Positions 19,570-28,609 are shown, numbered from the stretch's first letter. The stretch is DNA of 64,000 nt from Massilia rhizosphaerae (GCF_016093545.1 NZ_JADKYX010000002.1:124001-188000); one strand, 5' to 3'. Notes: generated by a model from the letters alone, not told the origin. Numbers and translations are program-made.

Positions 19570-19971
19570 ATGGCAACAGCCAAAAAAACCACCGCAGCAC
19601 CCGCTAAAAAAGCCGCTGCCAAGCCTGCTGCGGCGGCAAAGCCGGCAGCGAAGAAGGCAGCTCCTGCCAAGGAAGCAGCGCCGAAAGCTACCGCAGCAGC
19701 AAAGAAGCCGGCTGCGGCACGCAAGCCCAACGCCGCTTTCATGAAAGAGATGACCCCGTCGGCACCGCTGGCCGCCGTCGTCGGCGCGAAGCCGCTGCCG
19801 CGCACCGAAGTGACCAAGAAAGTCTGGGACTACATCAAGGCGCAAAACCTGCAGGACGCGGCCAACCGCCGCATGATCAACGCCGACGACAAGCTGAAGG
19901 CCGTCTTCGGTGGCAAGGCGCAGGTGTCGATGTTCGAAATGACCAAGCTGATCTCGGATCACCTCAAATAA
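19570..19971 (+). CDS. SWIB/MDM2 domain protein with histone H1-like tail
   Basis: The ATG at 19570 follows a strong AGGAGG site and gives 133 aa. Residues 1-55 are almost only Ala, Lys and Pro (repeated AAAKP/AAPAK), like histone H1 tails and expected to bind DNA. Residues about 58-133 form a SWIB domain (MKEMTPSAPLAAVVG, VWDYIKAQNLQD, MFEMTKLISDHLK), a fold shared with eukaryotic chromatin-remodelling subunits and bacterial/chlamydial nucleoid proteins. It is monocistronic: flanked by the ffh terminator and its own terminator. Likely a nucleoid-associated protein; its targets are unknown. The repetitive tail may vary in length between strains. Confidence 0.9.
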   Translation: MATAKKTTAAPAKKAAAKPAAAAKPAAKKAAPAKEAAPKATAAAKKPAAARKPNAAFMKEMTPSAPLAAVVGAKPLPRTEVTKKVWDYIKAQNLQDAANRRMINADDKLKAVFGGKAQVSMFEMTKLISDHLK

Positions 19972-20005
19972 GAAGACCCGACTGGCTGCCCCACTGGCCC
20001 CGATA

Positions 20006-20034
20006 CAAAAAGCCCCGGCAAGCCGGGGCTTTTT
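20006..20034 (+). terminator. Strong terminator after the SWIB gene
   Basis: AGCCCCGGC-AA-GCCGGGGCT followed by TTTT; A residues upstream make it potentially bidirectional. Confidence 0.9.
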
Positions 20035-20094
20035 GCTTTGTGATGTGTTTGAGCGGACTCGCAACCCTACGCTCTTTGCGACGAGGTGTCCGAG

Positions 20095-20988
20095 ATGAGA
20101 TTCGACCTGGTGGACCTGCAGCTGTTCCTGCACGTGCTGGACGCCGGCAGCATCACGGGTGGCAGCCAGCGCGCCCACCTGGCGCTGGCATCGGCCAGCG
20201 AGCGTATCCAGAACATGGAAGCGACCCTCGGCGTGCCGCTGCTCGTGCGCGGCCGGCGCGGCGTGCAGCCGACCAAGGCGGGCGTCGCCCTGCAGCGTCA
20301 CGCCCGTCTCGTGTTCCAGCAGCTGGCGCGCATGCGCGCGGAACTGGGCGAGCACGCGGCGGGCCTCAAGGGCCAGGTGCGCTTGCTGTGCAATACGGCG
20401 GCGCTGTCCGAATACCTGCCCGACACGCTGGCCGGCTTCATGGCGCGCCATCCGGACGTCGACATCGACCTGGAAGAACGCACGTCCAGCGACATCGCGC
20501 GCGCCGTGCGCGAAGGCGGCGCGGACCTCGGCATCGTGGCCGACACGGTCGACCTGTCCGGCCTGGAGACCTTCCCGTTCCGCACCGACCGCCTCGTGGC
20601 CGTCGCGCCGCCGGCGCTGGCGCGCACGCTCGTCGCGCAGGACGGCCAGGCGGTGGCGTTCGCGCATCTCGTCGACCTCGACCACGTCGCGCTGACGGGC
20701 GACAGCGCCCTGTTCCGCTACCTGGGCCAGCAGGCCGAACGCGCCGGCCGCACCTTGCGCGCGCGCGTGCGCCTGCGCAGCTTCGACGCGGTGTGCCGCA
20801 TGGTGGAGAGCGGAGTCGGGGTCGGCATCGTGTCCGAACCGGCCGCGCGGCGCTGCGCGCGCACGATGGACATCGCCGTGCTGGAACTGGCCGACGCGTG
20901 GGCGCTGCGGCAGCTGTCGCTGTGCATGCGCAGCTTCGAGGGGTTGCCGCGGCATGCGCAGCAATTGGTGGAAGAAATCCGCGTGTGA
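20095..20988 (+). CDS. LysR family transcriptional regulator
   Basis: The ATG at 20095 (MRFDLVDLQLFLHVLDAGS) has GAGG eight bases upstream and gives 297 aa; an in-frame GTG at 20086 is a weaker alternative. The N-terminal winged helix (residues 1-60: SITGGSQRAHLALASASERIQNMEATLGVPLLVRGRRGVQ in segments) is typical of LysR, followed by a substrate-binding domain. No divergent target gene lies directly beside it: upstream is the SWIB terminator, downstream a convergent transglycosylase. Its effector and regulon are unknown. Confidence 0.9.
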   Translation: MRFDLVDLQLFLHVLDAGSITGGSQRAHLALASASERIQNMEATLGVPLLVRGRRGVQPTKAGVALQRHARLVFQQLARMRAELGEHAAGLKGQVRLLCNTAALSEYLPDTLAGFMARHPDVDIDLEERTSSDIARAVREGGADLGIVADTVDLSGLETFPFRTDRLVAVAPPALARTLVAQDGQAVAFAHLVDLDHVALTGDSALFRYLGQQAERAGRTLRARVRLRSFDAVCRMVESGVGVGIVSEPAARRCARTMDIAVLELADAWALRQLSLCMRSFEGLPRHAQQLVEEIRV

Positions 20989-20990
20989 AT

Positions 20991-21016
20991 GGTGGGCGCG
21001 GGGCGCCCACCGAACG
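20991..21016. repeat. Dispersed palindromic repeat, single unit (copy 2)
   Basis: GGTGGGCGCGGGGCGCCCACC followed by GAACG, a single self-complementary unit of the family seen at 16.7, 37.6 and 52.0 kb. It lies between the convergent 3' ends of the LysR and transglycosylase genes and may act as their shared terminator. Confidence 0.75.
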
Positions 21017-21024
21017 TTTGCGCA

Positions 21025-21675
21025 TCAGCGGCTGGTGACCATCACGTCCGGCTTGAACTCCCAATTCTTCCACGCCGCGAGCACCGCGTTCGGATACTCG
21101 GGCCGCCCGCGGCTGCCGTTGTAGCGGCCCAGGGCGAGATAGAGGTTGCCGCCCTCCATGTCGATGTACATGCGCAGGATCGAGCAGCCGTAGCGCAGAT
21201 TGGTCTGCATGTCGAACAGCGCGCGGCGGTTCGAGTCGCCGATCACCTTCGTCCAGAACGGCATGACCTGCATGTAGCCGCGCGCGCCGACCATCGACAC
21301 GGCGTACTTGCGATACGCCGACTCGACCTGGATCAGGCCCAGCACGAGGCCCGGATCGAGGCCCGCGCGCGTCGCTTCGTACCACGCGGATTCGAGGAAC
21401 TCCGTGCGCGTCTGCTCGTCCGGCAAGCGGCGCTTGAGGCGCGCCGACATCGCGTCGAACCATTGTTGATAACGCACGCGCGCGACCTCGTCGTGGAACA
21501 CCGGCTTGGGCGGCCGGCCGTCGCGGATCGCGTGTTCGAGCGCCAGCCGGACCGACGCGGCCAGCTCTTCTTCCTTCTGGTTGCCGGCCTGCGCCGCGCC
21601 GCTGCTCATCAATGCAGCGGCGAGCAAGACCGGGCCGAGCCGGGCTGCCGCCCGGACTATCAACCGTCGCGCCAT
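21025..21675 (-). CDS. Exported lytic murein transglycosylase (SLT domain)
   Basis: This 216-residue protein cleaves peptidoglycan between MurNAc and GlcNAc. A signal peptide ([30 protein letters not shown]) is followed by an SLT domain from about residue 100: LVLGLIQVESAYRKYAVS (catalytic Glu in QVES), GARGYMQVMPFW, NLRYGCSILRMYI and LALGRYNGSRG. The ATG overlaps the proS stop (TGATG), so the pair is translationally coupled; a GTG three bases earlier is also possible. The unusual MPFW in place of the common NP at the end of the GLMQ motif is seen in beta-proteobacterial relatives as far as I recall. Confidence 0.88.
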   Translation of the reverse strand: MARRLIVRAAARLGPVLLAAALMSSGAAQAGNQKEEELAASVRLALEHAIRDGRPPKPVFHDEVARVRYQQWFDAMSARLKRRLPDEQTRTEFLESAWYEATRAGLDPGLVLGLIQVESAYRKYAVSMVGARGYMQVMPFWTKVIGDSNRRALFDMQTNLRYGCSILRMYIDMEGGNLYLALGRYNGSRGRPEYPNAVLAAWKNWEFKPDVMVTSR

Positions 21676-23408
21676 CACTTGCCCAGCTTGCCCTTGATGA
21701 AGCCGACCATGTCGGCGGCGGAAACCGCCGTGGCTTCGACATCGCGGCGGCCCTGGTATTCCAGGTTGCCTTCCTTGAGACCGCGCTCGCCGATCACGAC
21801 GCGGTGCGGCACGCCGATCAGCTCCCAGTCGGCGAACATGGCGCCCGGACGCAGGCCGCGGTCGTCGACGATGACGTCCACGCCCGCCGCCTGCAGTTCC
21901 GCATACAGACGGTCGGTTTCGGTCTTGACCAGGTCGCTGCGGTCATAGCCCATCGGGCACAGCACCAGTTCGAACGGCGCGATGGCGTCCGGCCAGATGA
22001 TGCCCTTGTCGTCGAAGTTCTGCTCGATGGCCGCGCCCACGATGCGGGTCACGCCGATGCCGTAGCAACCCATCTGCATCGGGACCGGCTGGCCCTTCTC
22101 GTCCAGGTAGACGCACTCCATCGCGGCGGAGTACGCCGTGCCGAGCTGGAACACGTGGCCCACTTCGATGCCGCGCTCGATCGCGAGCACGCCCTTGCCG
22201 TCCGGCGACGCGTCGCCCTCGACCACGTTGCGCAGGTCGGCGACGACGGGGTCAAGCACGTCGCGGCCCCAGTTGGCGCCCGTCAGGTGGTATTCGGCCT
22301 CGTTGGCGCCGCACACGAAGTCCGCCATGTTGGCGACGGTGCGGTCGGCCACGACGTTGACCGGCTGCTTCGTGTTGATCGGGCCCAGGTAGCCCGGCAC
22401 GGTGCCGTAGGCATCCTGGATCTCGGCTTCGCTGGCGAAGCGGAAGTCCTTCAGGCCCGGCACCTTGGTGACCTTGACTTCGTTCAGTTCGTGGTCGCCG
22501 CGCAGCAGCAGCAGCCAGTTTTCCCGAACCTGTTTGCCGTCCACGTCCTTCTCGACCGTCAGCGCGATCGACTTGACGGTCTGCGCCAGGTCGATGCCGA
22601 GCAGCTTGGCGACGTCTTCGCACTTGGTCGTCCTGGGCGTGGACACCTTGGTCAGCGGCTGCGTGGCCGCGCCGCGCTGGGCGACGAGCGGCAGCGCCTC
22701 GGCCGCTTCCATGTTGGCGGCATAGTCCGACGTCGGGCAGTAGACGAGCGCGTCCTCGCCGGTGCTGGCGATCACGTGGAATTCGTGCGAACCCGTGCCG
22801 CCGATGGCGCCGTTGTCGGCCGCCACTGCGCGGAACTTCAGGCCGAAGCGGTTGAACGTGCTGACGTAGGCGTCGAACATCGTCTGGTAGGACTTCTGCA
22901 TGCCTTCGACGTCGCGGTCGAACGAATACGCGTCCTTCATCGTGAATTCGCGGCCGCGCATCAGGCCGAAGCGGGGGCGGCGCTCGTCGCGGAATTTCGT
23001 CTGGATGTGATAGAAGTTGAGCGGCAGCTGACGGTACGACTTGACTTCGGTGCGCACGACGTCCGTGATCACTTCTTCCGACGTCGGCTGCAGCGCGAAG
23101 TCGCGGCCGTGGCGGTCCTTGAGGCGCAGCAGTTCCGGCCCCATCTTGTCCCAGCGGCCCGTCTCCTGCCACAGTTCGGCCGGCTGCACGAGCGGCATCA
23201 GGAGTTCGATCGCGCCCGCCTTGTTCATCTCTTCGCGAATGATGCCCTCGACTTTGCGGATGACGCGCAGGCCCAGCGGCATGTAGGTGTAGATGCCGGA
23301 GCCGAGTCGCTTGATCATCCCGGCGCGCATCATCAGTTTATGGCTGACGATCTCGGCATCGGAGGGCGCTTCTTTGAGCGTTGAAATAAAAAATCGTGAG
23401 GCGCGCAT
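21675..23408 (-). CDS. proS: Prolyl-tRNA synthetase, bacterial type with editing domain
   Basis: ProS (577 aa) charges tRNA-Pro. Class II motifs are clear: motif 2 [20 protein letters not shown] (about 140-160) and motif 3 [10 protein letters not shown] near residue 450. Between motifs 2 and 3 lies the ~180-residue INS editing domain that removes mischarged Ala-tRNA-Pro. An anticodon-binding domain ends the protein ([30 protein letters not shown] in segments). The length is normal. It is divergent from rppH, sharing a compact promoter region. Confidence 0.98.
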   Translation of the reverse strand: MRASRFFISTLKEAPSDAEIVSHKLMMRAGMIKRLGSGIYTYMPLGLRVIRKVEGIIREEMNKAGAIELLMPLVQPAELWQETGRWDKMGPELLRLKDRHGRDFALQPTSEEVITDVVRTEVKSYRQLPLNFYHIQTKFRDERRPRFGLMRGREFTMKDAYSFDRDVEGMQKSYQTMFDAYVSTFNRFGLKFRAVAADNGAIGGTGSHEFHVIASTGEDALVYCPTSDYAANMEAAEALPLVAQRGAATQPLTKVSTPRTTKCEDVAKLLGIDLAQTVKSIALTVEKDVDGKQVRENWLLLLRGDHELNEVKVTKVPGLKDFRFASEAEIQDAYGTVPGYLGPINTKQPVNVVADRTVANMADFVCGANEAEYHLTGANWGRDVLDPVVADLRNVVEGDASPDGKGVLAIERGIEVGHVFQLGTAYSAAMECVYLDEKGQPVPMQMGCYGIGVTRIVGAAIEQNFDDKGIIWPDAIAPFELVLCPMGYDRSDLVKTETDRLYAELQAAGVDVIVDDRGLRPGAMFADWELIGVPHRVVIGERGLKEGNLEYQGRRDVEATAVSAADMVGFIKGKLGK

Positions 23409-23415
23409 ATCGGTG

Positions 23416-23444
23416 AATTCTTTTTAAAAAGAGAGGGTTATAAT
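23416..23444 (+). promoter_or_regulatory. rppH promoter, consensus -10
   Basis: TATAAT at 23439-23444 is a perfect -10 about 170 bp before the rppH ATG. The -35 area (TTCTTT) is weak. On the opposite strand the same palindromic core gives TATAAC about 30 bp before proS, so face-to-face promoters may overlap here. Confidence 0.45.
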
Positions 23445-23612
23445 CGACCTAATTTTAAAGGATTAGCTGGCTGATGCATCCAATCTTTATACAAATGGGT
23501 CCGAAACAAGTGGTGCATGCTGTTGTTCCTGTGCAGGTAGAGGCGACGGAAGCACCTGGAACTAGGTAAAAATGTAAGAGGAATCGGCCGGCAGAAAGTT
23601 TCGAGGTGAATT

Positions 23613-24308
23613 ATGCTCGATCGTGAAGGGTTTCGCCCCAACGTCGGCATCATCCTGCTGAACGCCAACAACGAGGTGTGGTGGGGCAAGCGGGTGCGTG
23701 AGCATTCTTGGCAATTTCCGCAAGGGGGTATCAAATACGGCGAGACGCCGGAACAGGCGATGTACCGCGAGCTCGAGGAAGAAATCGGCCTGCGCCAGGA
23801 GCACGTCAAGATCGTGGGCCGGACCCGCGACTGGCTGCGCTACGAGGTGCCCGATCACTTCATCAAGCGCGAAGTGCGTGGTCACTATCGCGGGCAGAAG
23901 CAGATCTGGTTCCTGTTGCGCATGGTGGCGCGCGACAACGACGTCAACCTGCGCCTGACCGACCATCCCGAGTTCGACGCCTGGCGCTGGCACGACTACT
24001 GGGTCCCGCTGGACGTGGTCATCGAATTCAAGCGCGAAGTGTACCAGCGCGCGCTGCAGGAGTTGTCGCGCTTTATCACGTGGCCCGCAAACGGCGAACG
24101 CCGCCACAGCTCGCGCTACCTGCGCCAGCCGCACGAGCGGCGCGGCCAGAACGGCAACGGTAACGGCGGCGGCGGCAAGGCGGCGGCGAACGCGACCAAC
24201 GCCAACGCCAGCAGCAAGGCGGTGGCCGTGGCCAGCAAGGCCATCGCCGACGCGGCCGGCAGCTCCAAGATGGTGTTGGCGCAGCAAGGAGTGACGCGCA
24301 AGGAGTGA
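23613..24308 (+). CDS. rppH: RNA pyrophosphohydrolase with extended low-complexity tail
   Basis: RppH removes pyrophosphate from mRNA 5' ends and so triggers RNase E decay. The protein begins [17 protein letters not shown] with [17 protein letters not shown] leading into a complete Nudix box (residues 38-60, GX5EX7REXXEEXG with REL-EEEIG). The catalytic part ends near residue 160 (ELSRFI). Residues about 165-231 form a tail rich in Gly, Asn, Ala, Ser and Lys (NGNGNGGGG, then [12 protein letters not shown]), absent from the 176-residue E. coli enzyme. The tail is probably disordered and may bind partners or RNA. A terminator follows. Confidence 0.95.
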   Translation: MLDREGFRPNVGIILLNANNEVWWGKRVREHSWQFPQGGIKYGETPEQAMYRELEEEIGLRQEHVKIVGRTRDWLRYEVPDHFIKREVRGHYRGQKQIWFLLRMVARDNDVNLRLTDHPEFDAWRWHDYWVPLDVVIEFKREVYQRALQELSRFITWPANGERRHSSRYLRQPHERRGQNGNGNGGGGKAAANATNANASSKAVAVASKAIADAAGSSKMVLAQQGVTRKE

Positions 24309-24338
24309 ATCCGCGAGTAGCGCGGACGCAACAAAGCC

Positions 24339-24379
24339 AAGGCAAAGCAGCCGTGAGAGCGGTTGTCTTTGCCTTTTTT
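24339..24379 (+). terminator. Terminator after rppH
   Basis: AAGGCAAAG (24339-24347) pairs with CTTTGCCTT (24367-24375), with further pairing inside, and the T-run continues to 24379. Confidence 0.85.
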
Positions 24380-24428
24380 ACATTTTGTTCATGTAATTTT
24401 TACAAAATTGCGCAGTAGAATCATCGGC

Positions 24429-26027
24429 ATGATGAACACCCTGCTCCGCGCCGCCTTCGCGCTCGTCCTGCTCGCCGGCCCCGGCCTCGTCCATGCCGAC
24501 GACGACGTCAAGCGCTGCACCTATATCAACGTGGCGGACCTGCCCATCCGCTACACGGGACAAGACCTCGTTCCGGCCGTCGACGGCACCATCAACGGCA
24601 CGCCGGCCGTGATGCTCGTCGATACCGGCGCGCCGCAGACCGCCCTGACCATGAACGGCGCGACGCGGCGCGATCTGGGCCTGTTCATGACGGGACGCTG
24701 GATCGAGGGCATCGGCGGCAGCTCGCGCCTCTACATCACGCGGTTGAAGGATTTTTCGGTCGGACGCGCGCGCAGTGCCCGCCGCATGGAGCTGAACGTG
24801 ATCGGCAGCACCTCCTTCACGCCGGCCTTCGACGCGATCCTCGGCGCGCCGTTCCTGCTGCAGATGGACCTGGAACTCGACCTGCGCGCCAAACGGATGA
24901 AGTTCTACCGTCCACGCGACTGCGACAAGACACTGCTGCTGCTGTGGAAAGAGGCCACGGTCGTGCTGCCGTTCGAGAGCAGCCGTGACTCGAGTCCGAA
25001 TCCGCACTTCACCGTCATGGTCAACGGCAAGGAGATGGACGCCGTGATCGATTCGGGCTCCCACCGCAGCGTCATGATGCTGGCGGCGGCAAAGCGTGCC
25101 GGCATCGACGTCAACGGACCGGGCGCGGTCCGCATGGGCGACGTCGGCGGCGTCGGCACCGACCGCGCGGCGTACTGGATCGCGCCCGTCAAGACCGTGC
25201 AATTCGGCGACGAGACCATCCGCAACGTGGAGATCGGCGTCGTCGATGCGCAGGGCGCGAGCGACACCGACCTGCTCCTGGGCCAGGACTTCCTGCGCGC
25301 CCACCGCGTGCTGTTCGCGATGAGCCAGGAAAAACTGTACATCGCCTACCTGGGCGGCGACGTGTTTACGCGCGGCACGGGACTGGAACCCTGGATGCGC
25401 GCGGAAGCCGACGCCGGCAATGCGGACGCCCAGTACGCGCTGGCCACGATCTACGGCAAGGGCCGCGGCGTGGCGCGCGATCCGCTCCAGGCCGATCTCT
25501 GGCTGAAGATGGCGGCGGAGCGGGGCCAGCCGAACGCCAACCTGTTGCTGGGCCGCCGCCAGATGCTGGCGGGGCACCTGGACACGGCGATCCCGCAACT
25601 CAGGCGCGCGCTCGACCAGTTGCCGGCCGACCGCCTGGGCCCCCTCTGGCTGTACATCGCCCGCGTGGGCCACGGCGAAGCCGACCTGGCAAGGACGGAG
25701 TTGGAAGCGGCGCTGAAACAGCAGAAGGAAGACGACTGGCCCGCGCCCATCGCCGATTTCTACCTCGGCAAGACGACTGCGGCGCACCTGCTGGACGAAG
25801 CGGGCAAGGAGGCGAAGCTCGCACGCGCGCGCACGTGCATGGCCGAGGCCTACATGGCGGAATGGCACGACGCCCGCGGCGAAGCGGCCGAAGCCGGGGC
25901 GCTCAGGGCCACCGTGCGCACGAACTGCGCGCCCGCCCCCGGCGCGAAGCCGGCGCCGGCGCCGTCCCCCTCTGCCACGCCGCTGCCGACCGGCGGCGCC
26001 GCGCCTTCAGGAGGCGTCACGCCATGA
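24429..26027 (+). CDS. Exported protein with two retropepsin-like aspartic protease domains and Sel1 repeats
   Basis: The ATG at 24429 starts a signal peptide (MMNTLLRAAFALVLLAGPGLVHA) and gives 532 aa. Two aspartic-protease-like halves are visible: the first has VMLVDTGAPQT (Asp65-Thr-Gly) and the second AVIDSGSHRS (Asp208-Ser-Gly). Each is followed by an ILGAPFL or LLLGQDFL motif typical of retropepsin-like folds. Residues about 345-395 form a Sel1/TPR-like repeat (GNADAQYALATIYGKGRGVARDP in segments), and helical repeats continue to about 490. The end is Pro/Ala-rich. It may be a periplasmic protease working as an intramolecular dimer. The following gene overlaps it by four bases. Substrate unknown. 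Confidence 0.8.
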   Translation: MMNTLLRAAFALVLLAGPGLVHADDDVKRCTYINVADLPIRYTGQDLVPAVDGTINGTPAVMLVDTGAPQTALTMNGATRRDLGLFMTGRWIEGIGGSSRLYITRLKDFSVGRARSARRMELNVIGSTSFTPAFDAILGAPFLLQMDLELDLRAKRMKFYRPRDCDKTLLLLWKEATVVLPFESSRDSSPNPHFTVMVNGKEMDAVIDSGSHRSVMMLAAAKRAGIDVNGPGAVRMGDVGGVGTDRAAYWIAPVKTVQFGDETIRNVEIGVVDAQGASDTDLLLGQDFLRAHRVLFAMSQEKLYIAYLGGDVFTRGTGLEPWMRAEADAGNADAQYALATIYGKGRGVARDPLQADLWLKMAAERGQPNANLLLGRRQMLAGHLDTAIPQLRRALDQLPADRLGPLWLYIARVGHGEADLARTELEAALKQQKEDDWPAPIADFYLGKTTAAHLLDEAGKEAKLARARTCMAEAYMAEWHDARGEAAEAGALRATVRTNCAPAPGAKPAPAPSPSATPLPTGGAAPSGGVTP

Positions 26028-26512
26028 AACTGATCGTCACCCGCCGCGGCCGCACCGATAAATACGACGACCTGCGCTGCGTGCGCCGCGACGGCAGCGC
26101 GACCGGCTGCGCGATGCCGCGCCAGGGCATCCTGCCGCACGACCTCGTGCACTACGTCGTCGAATCCACGCTCGGCTGGCGCAACGCCTTCTACGGCATG
26201 ATCGCGGGCGGCACCGACATCGGCCCCGCGATGGAACAGGCGCACGATCCGGGCAACGAGGCGCTGCTCGACCAGGCCATCCACGTGGAAGCCATCGTCG
26301 AAAGCCTGCAGGCGCAGTTGTGGAGCGGCGCGTTCGACCCGGCCATGTTCGCCGAGGGCGTGCGCACGGCGTGCACGGTCCGGAACCGCAGCGTGCCCGA
26401 ACTGCCGGCGGACACCGGCCGGCAGCTGTTCGACGCCGTACTGGCGCTGGACGAACGCTGGCGGCAGGTGCCCTGGCACGGCACGCTCGAGCTGGAACTC
26501 CCGGCCCCGTGA
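26024..26512 (+). CDS. Hypothetical protein coupled to the aspartic-protease gene
   Basis: The ATG at 26024 overlaps the previous stop (ATGA), with GGAGG upstream, and gives 162 aa. No signal peptide or membrane helix is visible, so it is probably cytoplasmic. A PHDLVHYVVESTLGWRNAFYG segment (split here as PHDLVHYVVE and LGWRNAFYG) looks like the conserved heart of an uncharacterised bacterial family. The rest is helical with several Arg/Asp/Glu residues. I do not recognise a function. Coupling suggests stoichiometric production with the exported protein upstream, although the compartments differ. Confidence 0.75.
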   Translation: MKLIVTRRGRTDKYDDLRCVRRDGSATGCAMPRQGILPHDLVHYVVESTLGWRNAFYGMIAGGTDIGPAMEQAHDPGNEALLDQAIHVEAIVESLQAQLWSGAFDPAMFAEGVRTACTVRNRSVPELPADTGRQLFDAVLALDERWRQVPWHGTLELELPAP

Positions 26513-26540
26513 GCGCGCAGCGGGGCGGGCGCCATCGCGC

Positions 26541-26546
26541 TACAAT
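26541..26546 (+). promoter_or_regulatory. Candidate -10 for the DUF1841 gene
   Basis: TACAAT, 37 bp before the ATG at 26583. The -35 is not recognisable. Confidence 0.4.
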
Positions 26547-26582
26547 GGCGCCCTTCCACCCGTTTTTCCGACCGTTCCCGCC

Positions 26583-27008
26583 ATGTTCACCCCTTCCTCC
26601 AACGACGTCCGCCGCTTCTTTTGCGAAGCCTTCCGCAAGCGCCGCGCCGGCGAGATCCTGACCCCGATGGACGCCATCGCCGCCGACTGGATCGAGCAGC
26701 ATCCGGAATACCACGACGAGCTGGCGGACGCGGACGAAGCGGTGGCGCGCGACTATTCGGTGGAAGGCGGCAAGCCGAATCCGTTCCTGCACCTATCGAT
26801 GCACCTGTCGATCACGGAACAGGTGTCGATCGACCAGCCGCGCGGCATCCGCGCCGCGTTCGAGGCGCTGGCCGCGCGCGTCGGCGAGCACGAGGCGCAC
26901 CACGGGATCATGGAGTGCCTGGGCGAGATGATCTGGTCGGCGCAGCGCCACGGCACGCAGCCGGACACGGACGCCTACGTCGACTGCGTGCGCAAGCGCG
27001 TGCGCTGA
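26583..27008 (+). CDS. DUF1841 family protein
   Basis: A 141-residue protein recognised as DUF1841 from its layout: FFCEAFRKRRAGEILTPMD, then IAADWIEQHPEYH, NPFLHLSMHLSITEQVSID and HEAHHGIMECLGEMIW segments. It is rich in conserved His residues (HLSMHL, HEAHH), which suggests metal or cofactor binding, but the function of the family is unknown. It has no signal peptide. Its stop abuts the convergent SulP gene with no gap. Confidence 0.88.
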   Translation: MFTPSSNDVRRFFCEAFRKRRAGEILTPMDAIAADWIEQHPEYHDELADADEAVARDYSVEGGKPNPFLHLSMHLSITEQVSIDQPRGIRAAFEALAARVGEHEAHHGIMECLGEMIWSAQRHGTQPDTDAYVDCVRKRVR

Positions 27009-28514
27009 TCAATCGAGCTTGTCGTCGGCCACGCGATAGCGCGGATCTTCCGGCAGGTTCACCTCGATCATGTCCTTCGCGCGCTCGAGCAGCGCGCGGC
27101 AGTCCGGGCTCAGGTGGCGCAGGTGCAGCCGCTTGCCGAGGGCGCGGTAGCGTTCCGCCAGGCCGTCGATGGCCTGGATCGCCGAGTGGTCCGCCACGCG
27201 CGCGCGGCGGAATTCGACCACGACGTCCTGCGGGTCGTCCCTGGGTGCGAACAGCGCCTGGAAACCGGCCACCGACGCGAAGAACAGGGTCCCCTCCAGC
27301 TCATAGACCTTCCAGCCGGCGGCGTCCTGCGACGTCGTGACGCGGACCTGCTTCGCGTGCTGCCACGCGAATACCAGCGCCGACACGACCACGCCCACCA
27401 GCACGGCCGTGGCGAGGTTGAAGACGAGCGTCACGCCCGCCACCAGCACGATCACGAAGGCGTCGGCGCGCGGCACCTTGCCGAACAGGCGGAACGTGCC
27501 CCATTCGAAGGTCTTCTCGCACACGACGAACATCACGCCGATCAGCGCGGCCAGCGGAATCCGCTCGATCACGCTGGAGCCGAACAGGATGAACGACAGC
27601 AGGAAAACCGAGGCGCAGATGCCGGACAGCCGGCCGCGCGCGCCGTTCCCCACGTTGATCATGCTCTGGCCGATCATCGCGCAACCGCCCATGCCGCCGA
27701 AGAACCCGGTGACGACGTTCGCCACGCCCTGCGCCAGGCTTTCGCGGTTCGGCTGGCCGCGCGTGTCCGTGATCTCGTCGATCAGGGTGAGCGTCAGCAG
27801 CGTCTCGATCAGGCCCACGCCGGCCAGCACGAGCGAATACGGGAACACGATTTTCAGCGTCTGCAGGTCGAACGGCACGTCCGGCACGCGGAACGCCGGC
27901 AGGCCGCCGGCGATGGAGCCGAGGTCGCCCACCGTCTTCGTCTCGATGCCGGCGAAATGCGCCAGCAGCGCGACGGCGAGGATGCCGACCAGCGTGGCCG
28001 GCACGGCTTTCGTGACGCGCGGCGTGAGGTAGACGACGGCCATCGTGAGCGCGACCAGGCCGAGCATCGTCCACAAATGGGGACCGCTCATCCAGCTGCC
28101 GCCCGCCTTGAAGTGCTCGAACTGCGCGACGAAGATCACGATCGCGAGGCCGTTGACGAAGCCGAGCATCACGGGATGCGGCACCATGCGGATGAATTTG
28201 CCGAGCCGCGCGGCCGCGAACAGCATCTGCAGCACGCCCATCAGCACGATGGCGGCGAACAGGTATTGCGCGCCATGCTGGACGACCAGCGCGACCATGA
28301 CGACGGCCAGCGCGCCGGCCGCGCCGGAAATCATGCCGGGCCGGCCGCCGAACGCGGACGTGATGAAGGAGACCAGCACGGCGGCGTACAGGCCGGTCAG
28401 CGGCGACACGTGGGCCACGAGGGCGAAGGCGATGGCTTCCGGGACCAGGGCCAGCGCGACCGTCAGGCCGCTCAATACGTTGGTCTTGATGTGGGAGGGG
28501 GATACGTCGGGCAC
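27009..28514 (-). CDS. SulP family anion transporter (sulfate/bicarbonate type)
   Basis: This inner-membrane protein has about 10-12 helices starting at VLSGLTVALALVPEAIAFALV, with the SulP hallmark PEAIAFA and a C-terminal STAS domain (from about residue 400: VYELEGTLFFASVAGF, DVVVEFRRARVADHSAIQAID). I place the start at GTG 28514 (501 aa) because a TTG seven codons earlier lies inside a terminator hairpin, while GGAG precedes the GTG at good spacing. SulP members carry sulfate, bicarbonate or other anions; the substrate is not decided here. Confidence 0.9.
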   Translation of the reverse strand: MPDVSPSHIKTNVLSGLTVALALVPEAIAFALVAHVSPLTGLYAAVLVSFITSAFGGRPGMISGAAGALAVVMVALVVQHGAQYLFAAIVLMGVLQMLFAAARLGKFIRMVPHPVMLGFVNGLAIVIFVAQFEHFKAGGSWMSGPHLWTMLGLVALTMAVVYLTPRVTKAVPATLVGILAVALLAHFAGIETKTVGDLGSIAGGLPAFRVPDVPFDLQTLKIVFPYSLVLAGVGLIETLLTLTLIDEITDTRGQPNRESLAQGVANVVTGFFGGMGGCAMIGQSMINVGNGARGRLSGICASVFLLSFILFGSSVIERIPLAALIGVMFVVCEKTFEWGTFRLFGKVPRADAFVIVLVAGVTLVFNLATAVLVGVVVSALVFAWQHAKQVRVTTSQDAAGWKVYELEGTLFFASVAGFQALFAPRDDPQDVVVEFRRARVADHSAIQAIDGLAERYRALGKRLHLRHLSPDCRALLERAKDMIEVNLPEDPRYRVADDKLD

Positions 28515-28524
28515 GGCGGCACTC

Positions 28525-28567
28525 CAAAAAAACAAATCCCCCCGGCCGGCATACGGCTGGGGGGATT
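28525..28567 (-). terminator. Terminator of the cytochrome c pair, directly before the SulP start
   Basis: On the minus strand AATCCCCCC (28567-28559) pairs with GGGGGGATT (28543-28535), with inner AGCCG/CGGCC pairing, then TTGTTTTTTT. The SulP ribosome site (GGAG) follows at once, so this may also serve as an attenuator for SulP. Confidence 0.85.
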
Positions 28568-28609
28568 CGGACAGTCCGAAGAAGCCGTTATTGTAACGGC
28601 CCCGGCGGA

